Shown here: one piece after another, positions 52,786-61,965 of the stretch
Numbering within the stretch: the first letter of the stretch is position 1
How the letters are laid out: each line of letters starts with the position of its first letter
Origin: Euclidia mi
Lineage: Eukaryota; Arthropoda; Insecta; Lepidoptera; Erebidae
Direction: 5' to 3'
Length of the DNA stretch: 64,000 nucleotides
Assembly: GCA_944739405.2 (NCBI GenBank)
Contig: OX123182.2
Location: 69,133,183-69,197,182, forward strand
Made by a program: the position numbers and the translations under genes
Notes under the pieces: generated by a model
What the model saw: only the letters and a program-made list of their open reading frames with translations
The model's database searches: none
Told to the model about the DNA's origin: nothing

Positions 52786-55748
52786 CACTGTGTTTCGTCT
52801 AGAACATGCTAGCTGGACAAAAGTCATTGTCTAATTACCTGAAATTTATTACCTGAGCCTTTTACCAGATACCCAGGTGCCCCAATTCTGAGAATTGTTT
52901 TGGACACGTTTCAACTACTGATAAGGTAATGAGGTTAGTATATAAGGAAAGGGTAAGAAAACCACTTATTAATTGCATTTTTGCGTGTACGGAAGTAACA
53001 TCTTATGTCAGTGCGTTTAAGTTTTTTCAAAAGTGTTAGTGGTGGATCTTCAAGATAAAGGTATGTTCTTTTTATTTCTAATAAGAAAATAGGTTTACAT
53101 TTCCCCATTTTTTTTAAATAGCTCGAGTTTAAAGAAGTTTGTCAAATTTTGATGATTTTCTGAATTCATTGGACTAGAAACTACTTGTACCCTCTTGTAC
53201 CCGGGCTAGATTTTATATATAGCATAGCCATATCTGTTAGCTTTTAAATTTTAGTCATCTTAGCCTGCACACTTGAGTACAACTTTGTCATTTTGTCTGT
53301 TTTCTAGAATACGAATTCTCAGTCTCGAAAATGGAGTTTTTTGATGAATGGCAGAAACATGCTAAAGAGAACCGCAACAGTAGACTGTATGAGTTTATAG
53401 TGATGAAACATGATCTTGTTAATATCACGGAAGCATCTGAGCGGGAAATTAAAATGACAATTGGAAGATTGTCATCCAAATACACAGAAAAATGGGAAAA
53501 ATGCGGGAAATGCCGTAATCGCTTCCTGACTAAGAATTCTGAGTGGTTGTCTGGGGATTTTACATTCAAAGCATCTGTCCACCACTCAACACCATCATCA
53601 TCAAGTAAGAGTTCGATTCGTGGACGTCCATCAATAGATTTTCCTGAAGCAAGTGAAAAAACGAAAAGGAGACGCGTGGAGGACCTACTACACATGCGAG
53701 ATGTAAACCAGCTAGTAGCCGCTGCTGAAATATCGGCACGATTATCCGGACATCGGAATTTGGCTACTGTGATTAAAGAAGCAGGCCATAGTCCGGAAAA
53801 GTGCCAAGAAATGAAAAGATATGTGGGTGAAAAGGTACGCGAACAACCAAGATGTTTGTCCAAAGAGGAGGCTTTGGCATATTATGTGGATGCCAAATCC
53901 ACGAGCCACTCTTATAAACAAACGAGGAAATGTAGCATCAACGCAGGACACCAGGTATTCCCATCATTTTATAGTGTTAGGCAGGCAAAAATTGAATGCT
54001 ACCCTCCCGAGGAACAGATTTTTATAAGCGAAACGCGTGCAGAAATTAAACTTCAGGCGGTTTTAAATAAAACAGCTGAACGTCTAATTTGTGCACAGCG
54101 TGAAGTTTTAAAATCTGTAGATTCTGGCTCATCACTCTCCCTTGTTAGCAAGTGGGGGTGTGATGGAAGTTCCGGTCATAGCACTTACAAACAAAAATTC
54201 TCAAACAGTGAAGACACAGATGAGTTTTTGTTTATGTTCTCATTCGTGCCACTTCAGTTACGTGACTATAGTGGTAGAGTTGCTTGGCAGAATCCTCGAC
54301 CATCTTCTACCATGTATTGTCGACCGATAAGTTTATTTTCTCCAAAGAAACAACAGATTTTACTGTAATAGAAACCAATAAGATTTTGGAGGAAATAAAC
54401 CAATTGGTGCCAACAATAGGTAATATAGATGGTAAAGAGATATCGGTCAAACACGAATTACTGTTCACGATGATTGACGGTAAAGTGTGCAACGCTATGA
54501 CTGAAACTTCGTCAGCACTTAAATGTTACATTTGTGGAGCTACTCCTAAATTTATGAATGATGAGTCTAGGGAATTTGTTGTAAATAAGGAAACTCTTGG
54601 TTTTGGTATATCTCCCCTTCACGCTTGGACCCGGTCTTTTGAATGTTTGCTTTACATAAGCTATCGTCTTGAAGTTAAGAAATGGCAACTTCGAGGTCAA
54701 AGTGACAAAGAAAATGTGAAGCAACGTTCGGCTCGTATCCAAGAAAGGTTTAAGGTTGAAATGGGTTTAATTGTAGATAAACCAAAACCAGGATTTGGTA
54801 ATACGAATGATGGGAATACTGCTCGTCGGTTTTTTGAGAATCCTGAACAGGCTTCAGATATTACAGGTGTAGATGTGACACTAATTAAGAACTTTGGCAC
54901 TATCCTTAGAACTTTAGCTTCGGGTTACGATATTGATGTTGTTAAATTTAATTCTTTTACACAGGACACAAAAAAATTGTATCTTAGTCTCTATTCGTGG
55001 TATAAAATGCCTGTTACTGTGCACAAAATTCTTGTGCACAGTGTAGAAATTGTGAGATCGGCTCTTTTACCTATTGGGCAGCTTTCTGAAGAAGCTCAGG
55101 AAGCGCGTAATAAGGATTATAGGAGGTTCCGGGAGCACAATACTCGAAAATATTCACGTATTGCCACGAATAGGGATTTACTTAATATGTTGCTAATTAC
55201 ATCTGATCCTGTAATAAATGGCCTTAGGGAAGTGCCGAAAAAACCGACGAGTAAACTTCCTTCTGAGGTTTTCGAATTAATTATACCCCCTCCTGTAAAT
55301 GTAAGGTCTAGTGTAAGTCATTGTAGTTCTCATCCAAATATTATATGGTAGATGATTCTTCAGAAGAAGAATTTAGTGATGCAGAATAAATAGAAGTTGT
55401 AAATAATATTTTACTAATGTTTTTTTAAGCTGTGTACCTTATCTAACTTTATTATTAGTTATTGAGTAGGTAGTAATAAAGCCCTATTATGTAATTAGAA
55501 GCCAAGTCCTTAGTAGCACAATATTTTATGACTATTGTTATTTTTTTTCATTGTTATTTTTTACCTGTCTGACAATAAAAGATTAATCGCTATTATATTT
55601 TTTTTTGTTGGCACACGTGACCCTACCTCCTGTTTTTTGGTGTTATATGCGCTAATACCCCATTAGAATATCATAATAAAGCCGTACGAACTAAAAAACC
55701 TCAATAAATAATTTTGTCCAGCTAGCATGTTCTAGACGAACCACAGTG
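52786..55748 (+). mobile_element. Transib transposon (RAG1-like), nearly complete
   Basis: 2963 bp between 5-bp duplications CGTCC (52781-52785 and 55749-55753). Removing the element restores the RTE reading frame (LIQGD joined to GEIDRD), which proves the boundaries. The terminal inverted repeats run about 37 bp: CACTGTG at each outer end, then TTCGTCTAGAACATGCTAGC. The heptamer CACTGTG fits the Transib consensus and is one base from the V(D)J heptamer CACAGTG. It carries a transposase with two frameshifts. Confidence 0.94.
53331..55379 (+). pseudogene. Transib transposase with two frameshifts
   Basis: Part 1 (53331 to about 54330) starts MEFFDEWQKHAKENRNSRLY and includes SSKYTEKWEKCGKCRNRFL, a Cys-containing region, and KWGCDGSSGHSTYKQKF, which holds the first catalytic Asp of the RAG1/Transib core. 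Part 2 (about 54330 to 55345, other frame) has LLFTMIDGKVCNAMTETSSA with the second Asp, KCYICGATPKFMN (zinc-binding), GFGISPLHAWTRSFECLLYI, NTNDGNTARRFFENP and LSEEAQEARNKDYRRFREHN, where the third acidic residue is expected. A one-base deletion near 54329 separates the two; a second shift near 55345 detaches an acidic tail (DDSSEEEFSDAE, ends 55379 region). Otherwise the frames are open over about 680 codons. In intact copies this enzyme cuts by a hairpin mechanism like RAG1. Confidence 0.92.
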
Positions 55749-56143
55749 CGTCCCCTTGAATAAGTGACCCTAGGTAACGGAAGTCGGAGTAGACTGATAT
55801 GGGCTCTCCAGCAAGGGATATGGACACAGGACTGGAGAGACCGCCGAAGTCGCAAAACATGTATTCAGTTTTGCTTTTGCTGACTTTCAGGCCCACACTC
55901 TCCAGTCTTTGCCACCAATTTGTCAGTCTGCTCTGGACCTCAAGGCCACTCTCGCCAGTTAGCACAATGTCATAGGCGAATAGCGTAGACCAGGGAGCCT
56001 CTTCCTGTATGTCCACCGTATGGGCGTCCATTATTAGCAGGAAGAGGTAAGGGCTAAGAGCCGACCCCTGGTGCAAGCCTACAGCCACATTGAAGTTGCC
56101 GGTATTGCCCGCTGTGGACCGGACATGAGTTGTACATCTACTA

Positions 56144-56376
56144 GGGGTGCATATGGTTCCCACCAAGAACTTAGGGTTCCAAGCCAACCTCACCTGCAAA
56201 TGGTGCACCTGCCGATCAACGGACGAGGCTCTGGCAATCAAAATATCCCGAAAAGCGGCAATAGGCTCGCCACCTATTACGTGGGATCAAAACACTGGCG
56301 AAAAGTGGGCGTTTAATATGCCTCTGTCTACCCCTTCGTGGAAACAGGCGTGAGTCTATGTATGTATGTATGTATC
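56144..56376 (+). mobile_element. SINE family A copy 3 (inside RTE)
   Basis: GGGTGCATATGGTTCCCACC to a GTATGTATGTATGTA tail, with target duplication TCTACT at both sides. Removing it joins RTE codons for MYSRCTTHVRS. Confidence 0.9.
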
Positions 56377-56486
56377 TACTGTACATCGCACGGATCAACT
56401 GTACATACTTCCCAGGCACTCCTTTCTTCTTAAGGGCCCACCACAAAACCTCACGCGGTACTCGGTCATATGGCAGCGTGTACGTA

Positions 56487-56735
56487 ATGTTCCACGCTTC
56501 CAGCGGGGGGGAGAGCTCGACGGCTGTAGGGCCCAAGGAGACGCCGAGTGAAGGTAAGGACACAACGGGACGAGCTGTACCAGCCATCCCAAGCACCTCG
56601 GGCATAGCCCGTATTACACCGGCGCCCGCAGCGACTATACAACAACCCACCGCTGCGACGGACGCAAAAGACGAGCACGACTCGTCTGACGGGGAGTCTA
56701 TGGACAGCAATGTCCTCGATTCTTCGTCAGACTAG
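56487..56735 (+). CDS. LINE ORF1 C-terminal fragment
   Basis: The frame that ends at 56735 reads SSGGESSTAVGPKETPSEGK and later TDAKDEHDSSDGESMDSNVL then DSSSD, an acidic, Ser/Pro/Thr-rich C-terminus. It has lost its start at the 5' truncation point. It overlaps the first 26 nt of ORF2 in another frame, the usual arrangement for coupled translation of ORF1 and ORF2 in two-ORF LINEs. No zinc knuckle remains. Function as an ORF1 protein is inferred from position. Confidence 0.55.
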   Translation: MFHASSGGESSTAVGPKETPSEGKDTTGRAVPAIPSTSGIARITPAPAATIQQPTAATDAKDEHDSSDGESMDSNVLDSSSD

Positions 56736-59700
56736 AGTCATACAAACTAACCTCCAGCATAAACAAATTGCAACGGCTACCCTACGCAGGCTGCTGGAGG
56801 TTAATCAACAGACAATAGCCCTAATCCAGGAGCCGTGGATTAGAGGCGACAACATATGTGGTCTAAACAACATCGGATGTAAGCTACTGCACAACTGCTC
56901 GGTCACTAAACCTAGAACATGCATATACATTCCCCGAACAATACCAGCACTGTTGCTAACCAACTTCTGTTCTAGAGACCTCACTGCCGTAGGACTCCAA
57001 ACAGGGCCCAACAAACAGATGTTAGTACCAGCTTCGGTCTACATGCCTGGCGATGAGGACATCCCATCAAAAGAGCTGGCCGAGCTGGTGCAGTACTGCG
57101 AGGACTACGGCTGGCAGGTAATCATCTCGGCGGACGCAAACGCGCACCATCCGCTGTGGGGAAGCCCCGACGCAAACAGACGAGGTGAGATCTTGACTGA
57201 ATACATCTTTTCAACAAATCTATCTGTAGTTAACAACGGTTCGGAGCCCACCTTTGTTAGCTCCAGATATCAAACCATAGTAGACATAACGCTAGCATCG
57301 GATGGGGCCGCGGAACTTGTCACAAACTGGCATGTGTCCGCTGAGCCATCCTTCGCAGACCACAGACGAATCTGCTATGACATACGAGTGCAAGAGAACG
57401 TCCAACAACCTAGGCGCAACCCTCGCAGAACCAACATCGCGAAATACAAGACGATTCTCGTATCACAGGTAGACAAATCCTATTTTAAGGACATGTCGAC
57501 CAGCACTGACAACATAGAACATAACACCAACTTACTAACAGAATGTATACAAACAAGTTATCAGCAAGCCTGTGCACCCACACTCCCAAAGTCGTCTAGC
57601 AAAACCCATTGGTGGGGAAGAGAACTAGAGGGACTCAGGCAAAACCTGAGGAAACTCTTTAACAGGGCTAAAAACACGAGAATGGAAGCAGACTGGCTCA
57701 AATACAAAGAAGCCCAGTCACACTACAAGAAACGCATAAGATTCCGCAGAGGCGAGTCCTGGCGGCGTTTCTGCAGCGGTATAAACACCACGAATGAAGC
57801 AGCCAGGGTGAAAAAGATCTTGTCTCAGGACAGCAACAAAACCCTTGGCGCCATTAAAAAGCAAGATGGAACCTACGCAACTACGGACGCTGAAATTAGC
57901 CAAGTGCTAATTGAAACTCACTTCCCAGGTTGTGAAGTAACCAATGACCGTCTGTGGAACGAGTCAGACTACAGACCACCGACCCAAACAGACTGGCTGG
58001 TAGCCGAAAATGTGGTCACCACAGACCGGCTGATATGGGCAATAGACAGCTTCCAGGCATTCAAATCCGCAGGCCTGGATGAAATCATACCAGCATTCCT
58101 AAAGTGGGGATGCACAACGATTGTGCCGCACCTGCTCGACATCTACAGGGCCTCAATAGCGCACAGATACATACCTTGCAGGTGGAGGGAAGTTAAAGTC
58201 ATATTCCTCCCAAAACCTGGCAAAACTGACTACTCACAAGCGAAAGCATACAGACCCATCAGCTTGACCTCCTTCTTATTGAAAACGCTGGAGAGACTTA
58301 CGGACCGATACCTCCGTGAGGGCGCATTACTGCGCAATCCACTACACCCACATCAACACGCCTACAGAAGTGGCAGGTCGACTGAATCGGCGCTGCATTC
58401 CGTTGTGGGAACCATTGAAACAGCGCTCACCAACAAGTTAATGACACTGGGGGCCTTCATTGACATAGAAGGTGCCTTCGACAAAACTAAGTTCAACAGT
58501 ATCAGCCGGGCCCTCGAAAAGTTCGGAGTTGAGCAAACCCTTAGTGGCTGGATTGATCAACTGCTGAAACAGAGGGCAATACAATTCACGGTAAACTCCA
58601 CCACAAGGGGCATAGTTGCAAAAGGCTGCCCACAGGGAGGTGTACTCTCACCCCTGTTGTGGAACATTGTGGTGGACGATCTGTTACGGAACTTAAACGA
58701 CAGACGATTCTTCACGGTCGGCTATGCAGACGACATCACCATCCTGATCAAAGGTGACTCAGAAGACACGATCCGAAATCGGATGCAAGCAGCCATCAGG
58801 ATTATGGAGGAATGGTGCAACCAACATGAACTGACGGTTAACCCCAACAAAACGGAGCTAGTACTTTTCACCAACAAAAGGAAAACCCATATGTGCAAAA
58901 CACCAAAACTCTTTGGAACGGAGCTTACCCTATCGAATGAAGTCAAGTACTTGGGCGTAAAACTTGACCATAAGCTAAACTGGGGCAAGCACATCAGCAC
59001 AAAAACAACAAAAGCATGCACAATCTTCTGGCAATGTCGAAGAATCATAGGCAAAAAATGGGGTCTCAAACCATCAATTACCCTGTGGATCTACACTGCC
59101 ATTATACGCCCCATGCTTACGTATGGTGCAGTAGTGTGGTGGCCACGCACGCAACTAAGCACAATCACAAAAAAGCTACAGAGCCTTCAACGCCTAGCCT
59201 GCTTGGCCACAACAGGCTGCATGAAGAGCACCCCAACAGCCGCCTTGGAGATACTACTGGACCTAAGACCGCTGCACCTAATGATCCAGCAGGAAGCTGG
59301 CGCTGCAGCAATCCGTCTAGACAAGCTCGGGCTATGGAGAAAGGATGATCGAATTACTCACGCACGCCTAAAAGGGACCTTAACCAAAGAGATCCCGATG
59401 CTAGAGGCCGCTTGCGATCTCATCCCTAAAACTTTTGTCTTTGACAAAATATATCGCATCCAATTGCAGGAGGAACACAAAGACTGCTCTGGTATACACG
59501 AAGTCAGAGTATACACAGACGGCTCAAAAACGAACTATGGGACGGGTGCGGGCGTATTCTCCCATGACTTAAACATCAACATCTCAACATCCCTTGGCAC
59601 CCATAACACCATATTCCAAGCCGAGTGTGTTGGGATAACAAGAGCCGCAACAGCAATCGCGTCTAGGAACGTAATTGACCTGTCTATACGCATTATCACG

Positions 59701-60330
59701 GACAGTGCCTCTGTACTACAAGCTCTCGGCAGCAACTGCTTTAACAGCGGCCTCATCATGGAATGCCACCTAGAGCTGCAAAAGATTGCAGAGAAGAATC
59801 GGGTTACGCTGCAATGGATTAAAGGCCACAGCAACTCTGCAGGCAATGACGCCGCAGATCAACTGGCACGGCAAGGATCGGACACAATGATAATGGGACC
59901 CGAGCCGATTGTACCGATACCAGCAAGCCAAATCAAAACGTGGCTACGTGAGAGAACCGCACATGAACACGAAAAACAGTGGGCAAACATAAAAGAATGC
60001 AGACAAACAAAAGATGCCATCCCCTGCTTGAACAAGCGACTCTCACACAAGCTGCTGCATTCTAATAGGAAAACACTAAAGCATCTGACGGGCATAATAA
60101 CCGGCCACTGTCCACTCAACAAGCACCTATTCAACATAGGCGTTACGGACAGCCCACTGTGCAGGGGCTGTATGGAAACCGAAGAAACACCCGCTCACGT
60201 CATTCTGCACTGTGCAAGTGTGAGCGATCAACGGGCAAAGCTGCTGAACAACCCCAGAACCATGAGTGAAGCTTTAAACGACACCAGCCGACTAATGGCT
60301 TTCTGGAAGGAACTAAGGTGGTATGAGTAG
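56710..60330 (+). CDS. LINE ORF2: AP endonuclease, reverse transcriptase, RNase H (intact)
   Basis: A 1206-codon frame with no stops. Endonuclease, residues about 10-230: TNLQHKQIATATLRRLLEVN, IALIQEPWIRG, SADANAHHPLWGSPDANRRG and SFADHRRICYDI. Reverse transcriptase, about 470-770: YRPISLTSFLLKTLERL, QHAYRSGRSTESALHSVVG, FIDIEGAFDKTKF (motif A), GCPQGGVLSPLLWNIVVDD (motif B), VGYADDITILIKG (motif C, catalytic DD), KYLGVKLDHKLNW. RNase H, about 935-1060: VRVYTDGSKTNYGTGAGVF, QAECVGITRA, TDSASVLQAL and WIKGHSNSAGNDAADQLA, with all four acidic residues in place. Near the C-terminus a CX2CX7HX4C zinc motif (CRGCMETEETPAHVILHC) is seen. The protein nicks DNA and copies the element RNA at the target. 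Intact ORF2 suggests a young copy, but truncated ORF1 prevents autonomous movement. Confidence 0.96.
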   Translation: MSSILRQTRVIQTNLQHKQIATATLRRLLEVNQQTIALIQEPWIRGDNICGLNNIGCKLLHNCSVTKPRTCIYIPRTIPALLLTNFCSRDLTAVGLQTGPNKQMLVPASVYMPGDEDIPSKELAELVQYCEDYGWQVIISADANAHHPLWGSPDANRRGEILTEYIFSTNLSVVNNGSEPTFVSSRYQTIVDITLASDGAAELVTNWHVSAEPSFADHRRICYDIRVQENVQQPRRNPRRTNIAKYKTILVSQVDKSYFKDMSTSTDNIEHNTNLLTECIQTSYQQACAPTLPKSSSKTHWWGRELEGLRQNLRKLFNRAKNTRMEADWLKYKEAQSHYKKRIRFRRGESWRRFCSGINTTNEAARVKKILSQDSNKTLGAIKKQDGTYATTDAEISQVLIETHFPGCEVTNDRLWNESDYRPPTQTDWLVAENVVTTDRLIWAIDSFQAFKSAGLDEIIPAFLKWGCTTIVPHLLDIYRASIAHRYIPCRWREVKVIFLPKPGKTDYSQAKAYRPISLTSFLLKTLERLTDRYLREGALLRNPLHPHQHAYRSGRSTESALHSVVGTIETALTNKLMTLGAFIDIEGAFDKTKFNSISRALEKFGVEQTLSGWIDQLLKQRAIQFTVNSTTRGIVAKGCPQGGVLSPLLWNIVVDDLLRNLNDRRFFTVGYADDITILIKGDSEDTIRNRMQAAIRIMEEWCNQHELTVNPNKTELVLFTNKRKTHMCKTPKLFGTELTLSNEVKYLGVKLDHKLNWGKHISTKTTKACTIFWQCRRIIGKKWGLKPSITLWIYTAIIRPMLTYGAVVWWPRTQLSTITKKLQSLQRLACLATTGCMKSTPTAALEILLDLRPLHLMIQQEAGAAAIRLDKLGLWRKDDRITHARLKGTLTKEIPMLEAACDLIPKTFVFDKIYRIQLQEEHKDCSGIHEVRVYTDGSKTNYGTGAGVFSHDLNINISTSLGTHNTIFQAECVGITRAATAIASRNVIDLSIRIITDSASVLQALGSNCFNSGLIMECHLELQKIAEKNRVTLQWIKGHSNSAGNDAADQLARQGSDTMIMGPEPIVPIPASQIKTWLRERTAHEHEKQWANIKECRQTKDAIPCLNKRLSHKLLHSNRKTLKHLTGIITGHCPLNKHLFNIGVTDSPLCRGCMETEETPAHVILHCASVSDQRAKLLNNPRTMSEALNDTSRLMAFWKELRWYE

Positions 60331-60904
60331 TCGGCGTCAATGAAGTCGCCACATACGCACAATGGCCCAAATAAGTGGCTAAGTGCGGAAAACCCACGAC
60401 CAACTATAACTATAACTATTCCTCTATAGTTATTACACTCCAGCACATCACCTTTGCTTTTATAGATGGGCACCAGCGAACTGCTACACCATTCATCAGG
60501 TATGGCTTCTTACACCAACAACTTATTGAAGAATAAAGCTAATCACTTCCATTCGTCTACCTGTAGTATTTTCCATACTTCAACTGGTATTCCATCCGGC
60601 CCCGCAGCTTTTCCATTCTTCATTTCATTTACTGCTACCCTCACTTCATCCATACTTACCATTCTTATTAGCCCCTCATTCACAGGTATATTCTCAAGCA
60701 CACCACTCCAATCATTTTCTTCATTCATCAGTCTCGCAAAGTAATTCCTGCATCTATCCCTAATTTTGTCATCCGCGCAAAGTACCGTCCTATTTTCATC
60801 TTTTATACACTTAATGTTACATACATCCCTTGCTTTCTTCGCTCTAGCTTTAGCTAGTCGGTAAAGTTGATTTTGGCCCGCCGGGCTCTCTAAGTTATTA
60901 TATA

Positions 60905-61835
60905 AGCTTTCCTAGATGGATGGATAATTGTGTATGTAAAAAGACAACTTTATAAAAAGACAACTCCCGCACTAGGACTAAATCCTGTGTCGCGCGGGAC
61001 TTTACAAACATACAACGAACGGGCGCAATGAACACCGAGACTCGAAACAACAATTTATGAATCACACAAAGTGTTGTCTCGTGTGGGAATCGAACCCACA
61101 ACACGCGCGCAGTGTCAAGCGGCGAGGTGGCCGCTTAAACCGAGTCCCGTACGGTATATCGAATTCAATCGAATTACCCTTGAACGATATAACTGTCTTC
61201 AGAAAGCATGGTTCACCGACGAACGGTAATACGAAAAAACTATTAGTCGATATCATAATTTAGCAACAGCACGTTTCGCCGAATAACGCAACAAAGAATG
61301 AATGGTTGGCCGATACCAAGATTTGCCGATGTCATGGTTCGCCGCAACACGCTTGAACTAAATAATCCTTTACCGATAGCAATTTGCATCGAAAGCACCT
61401 TTTCTTACATCACTTCTCATCGTTACCTAGTCGCCTAATAAGCTAAGTCGACGGAGCCCTGCTTCGTAGGGCTCCTATTTTCGAGTGCGGGGTCACAAGA
61501 AAACCTAACATAACCTATTAGGTACCTACCTACATATAAAAAGGTGCTTTCGATGCAAACTGATCAGTAAATGATATGCGCGTGTTGCGGCGAACCATGA
61601 CATCGGCAAATCTTGGTTTCGGCCAACCATTCATTATTTGTAGCGTTATTCGGCGAAACGTGCTGTCGCTAAATAATGGTATCGACTAATAGCTTTTTCG
61701 TATTACCGTTCGTCGGTGAACCATGCTTTCTGTAAACAGTTATGTCGTTCAAGGGTAATTCGATATACCGTACGGGACTGGCTTAAACCACTACGCCAAC
61801 CGTGCAGTCAAATGTGGTAAAATATTATTATAGAA
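60905..61835 (-). mobile_element. tRNA-derived SINE, family E copy 2, split by a MITE
   Basis: Minus-strand SINE. Antisense B box GTGGGAATCGAACCCACAAC at 61082-61101; tRNA 5' half continues at 61790-61820 after the insertion (ACTACGCCAACCGTGCAGTC). Left part has CCGCACTAGGACTAAATCCT and GCGCGGGACTTTAC. Same family as 5703-5875. Confidence 0.85.
61142..61780. mobile_element. MULE-like MITE with ~260-bp inverted repeats
   Basis: Left arm 61142-61405 and right arm about 61525-61780 are inverted copies: GAGTCCCGTACGGTATATCG, GCATGGTTCACCGACGAACG, CAGCACGTTTCGCCGAATAA and TGTCATGGTTCGCCGCAACA. The 9-bp duplication GCTTAAACC flanks it (61133-61141 and 61781-61789). Long arms with a 9-bp duplication fit Mutator-like elements. 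No coding; the 120-bp middle is AT-rich with one GC patch. Confidence 0.88.
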
Positions 61836-61957
61836 TATCATAGAATTGTGATGGTGATTTTATATTAAGTTTTCGCGCCAGCTGAAATTGTACCGGAATA
61901 TTGTGATTGGTGGAATCTTATGAAGCACAACTATGACAACTGACATTTGGGGCTAAT
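61836..61957. other. Short spacer
   Basis: No feature recognised. Confidence 0.3.
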
Positions 61958-61965
61958 CTCTAGAC

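Larger units (their letters stand above)
56486..60430 (+). mobile_element. LINE with endonuclease, RT and RNase H; 5'-truncated in ORF1
   Basis: Inserted in the RTE element at about 56485. It keeps the last ~83 codons of ORF1 and all of ORF2, then a short 3' UTR ending in the repeat ACTATAACTATAACTATT at about 60402-60420. The presence of an RNase H domain after RT places it with the I/LOA group of LINEs; LOA is my preference but not proven. Its insertion went with loss of about 225 bp of the RTE target. Confidence 0.88.
52217..60900 (-). mobile_element. RTE-like LINE, broken into four pieces by younger insertions
   Basis: Minus-strand pieces in order: 60900-60431 (reverse transcriptase fingers: NGKAAGPDGIPVEVWK, PIYKSKGDVLECNNYRGI), 56480-56377 (YDRVPREVLWWALKKKGVPG, QLIRAMY), about 56137-55754 (TTHVRSTAGNTGNFNVAVGL, QGSALSPYLFLLIMDA, LFAYDIVLTG, FRYLGSLIQGD) and 52780-52217 (GEIDRDITHRINSGWMKWRQ, YGSEYWAMKK, MLRWMCGVTRMDKIRNEYIR, NRLAWYGHIMRR). 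The breaks are a Transib, a SINE and another LINE. The catalytic FADD box reads FAYD, so the polymerase was already dead. About 75 codons between NNYRGI and YDRVPRE are missing. The endonuclease domain is not seen. Confidence 0.9.

Noticed and set aside
56366..56678. Several 60-80 codon frames around 56.4-56.7 kb
   Set aside because: Shadows over the junction of RTE and LINE; only the frame ending at 56735 fits ORF1.
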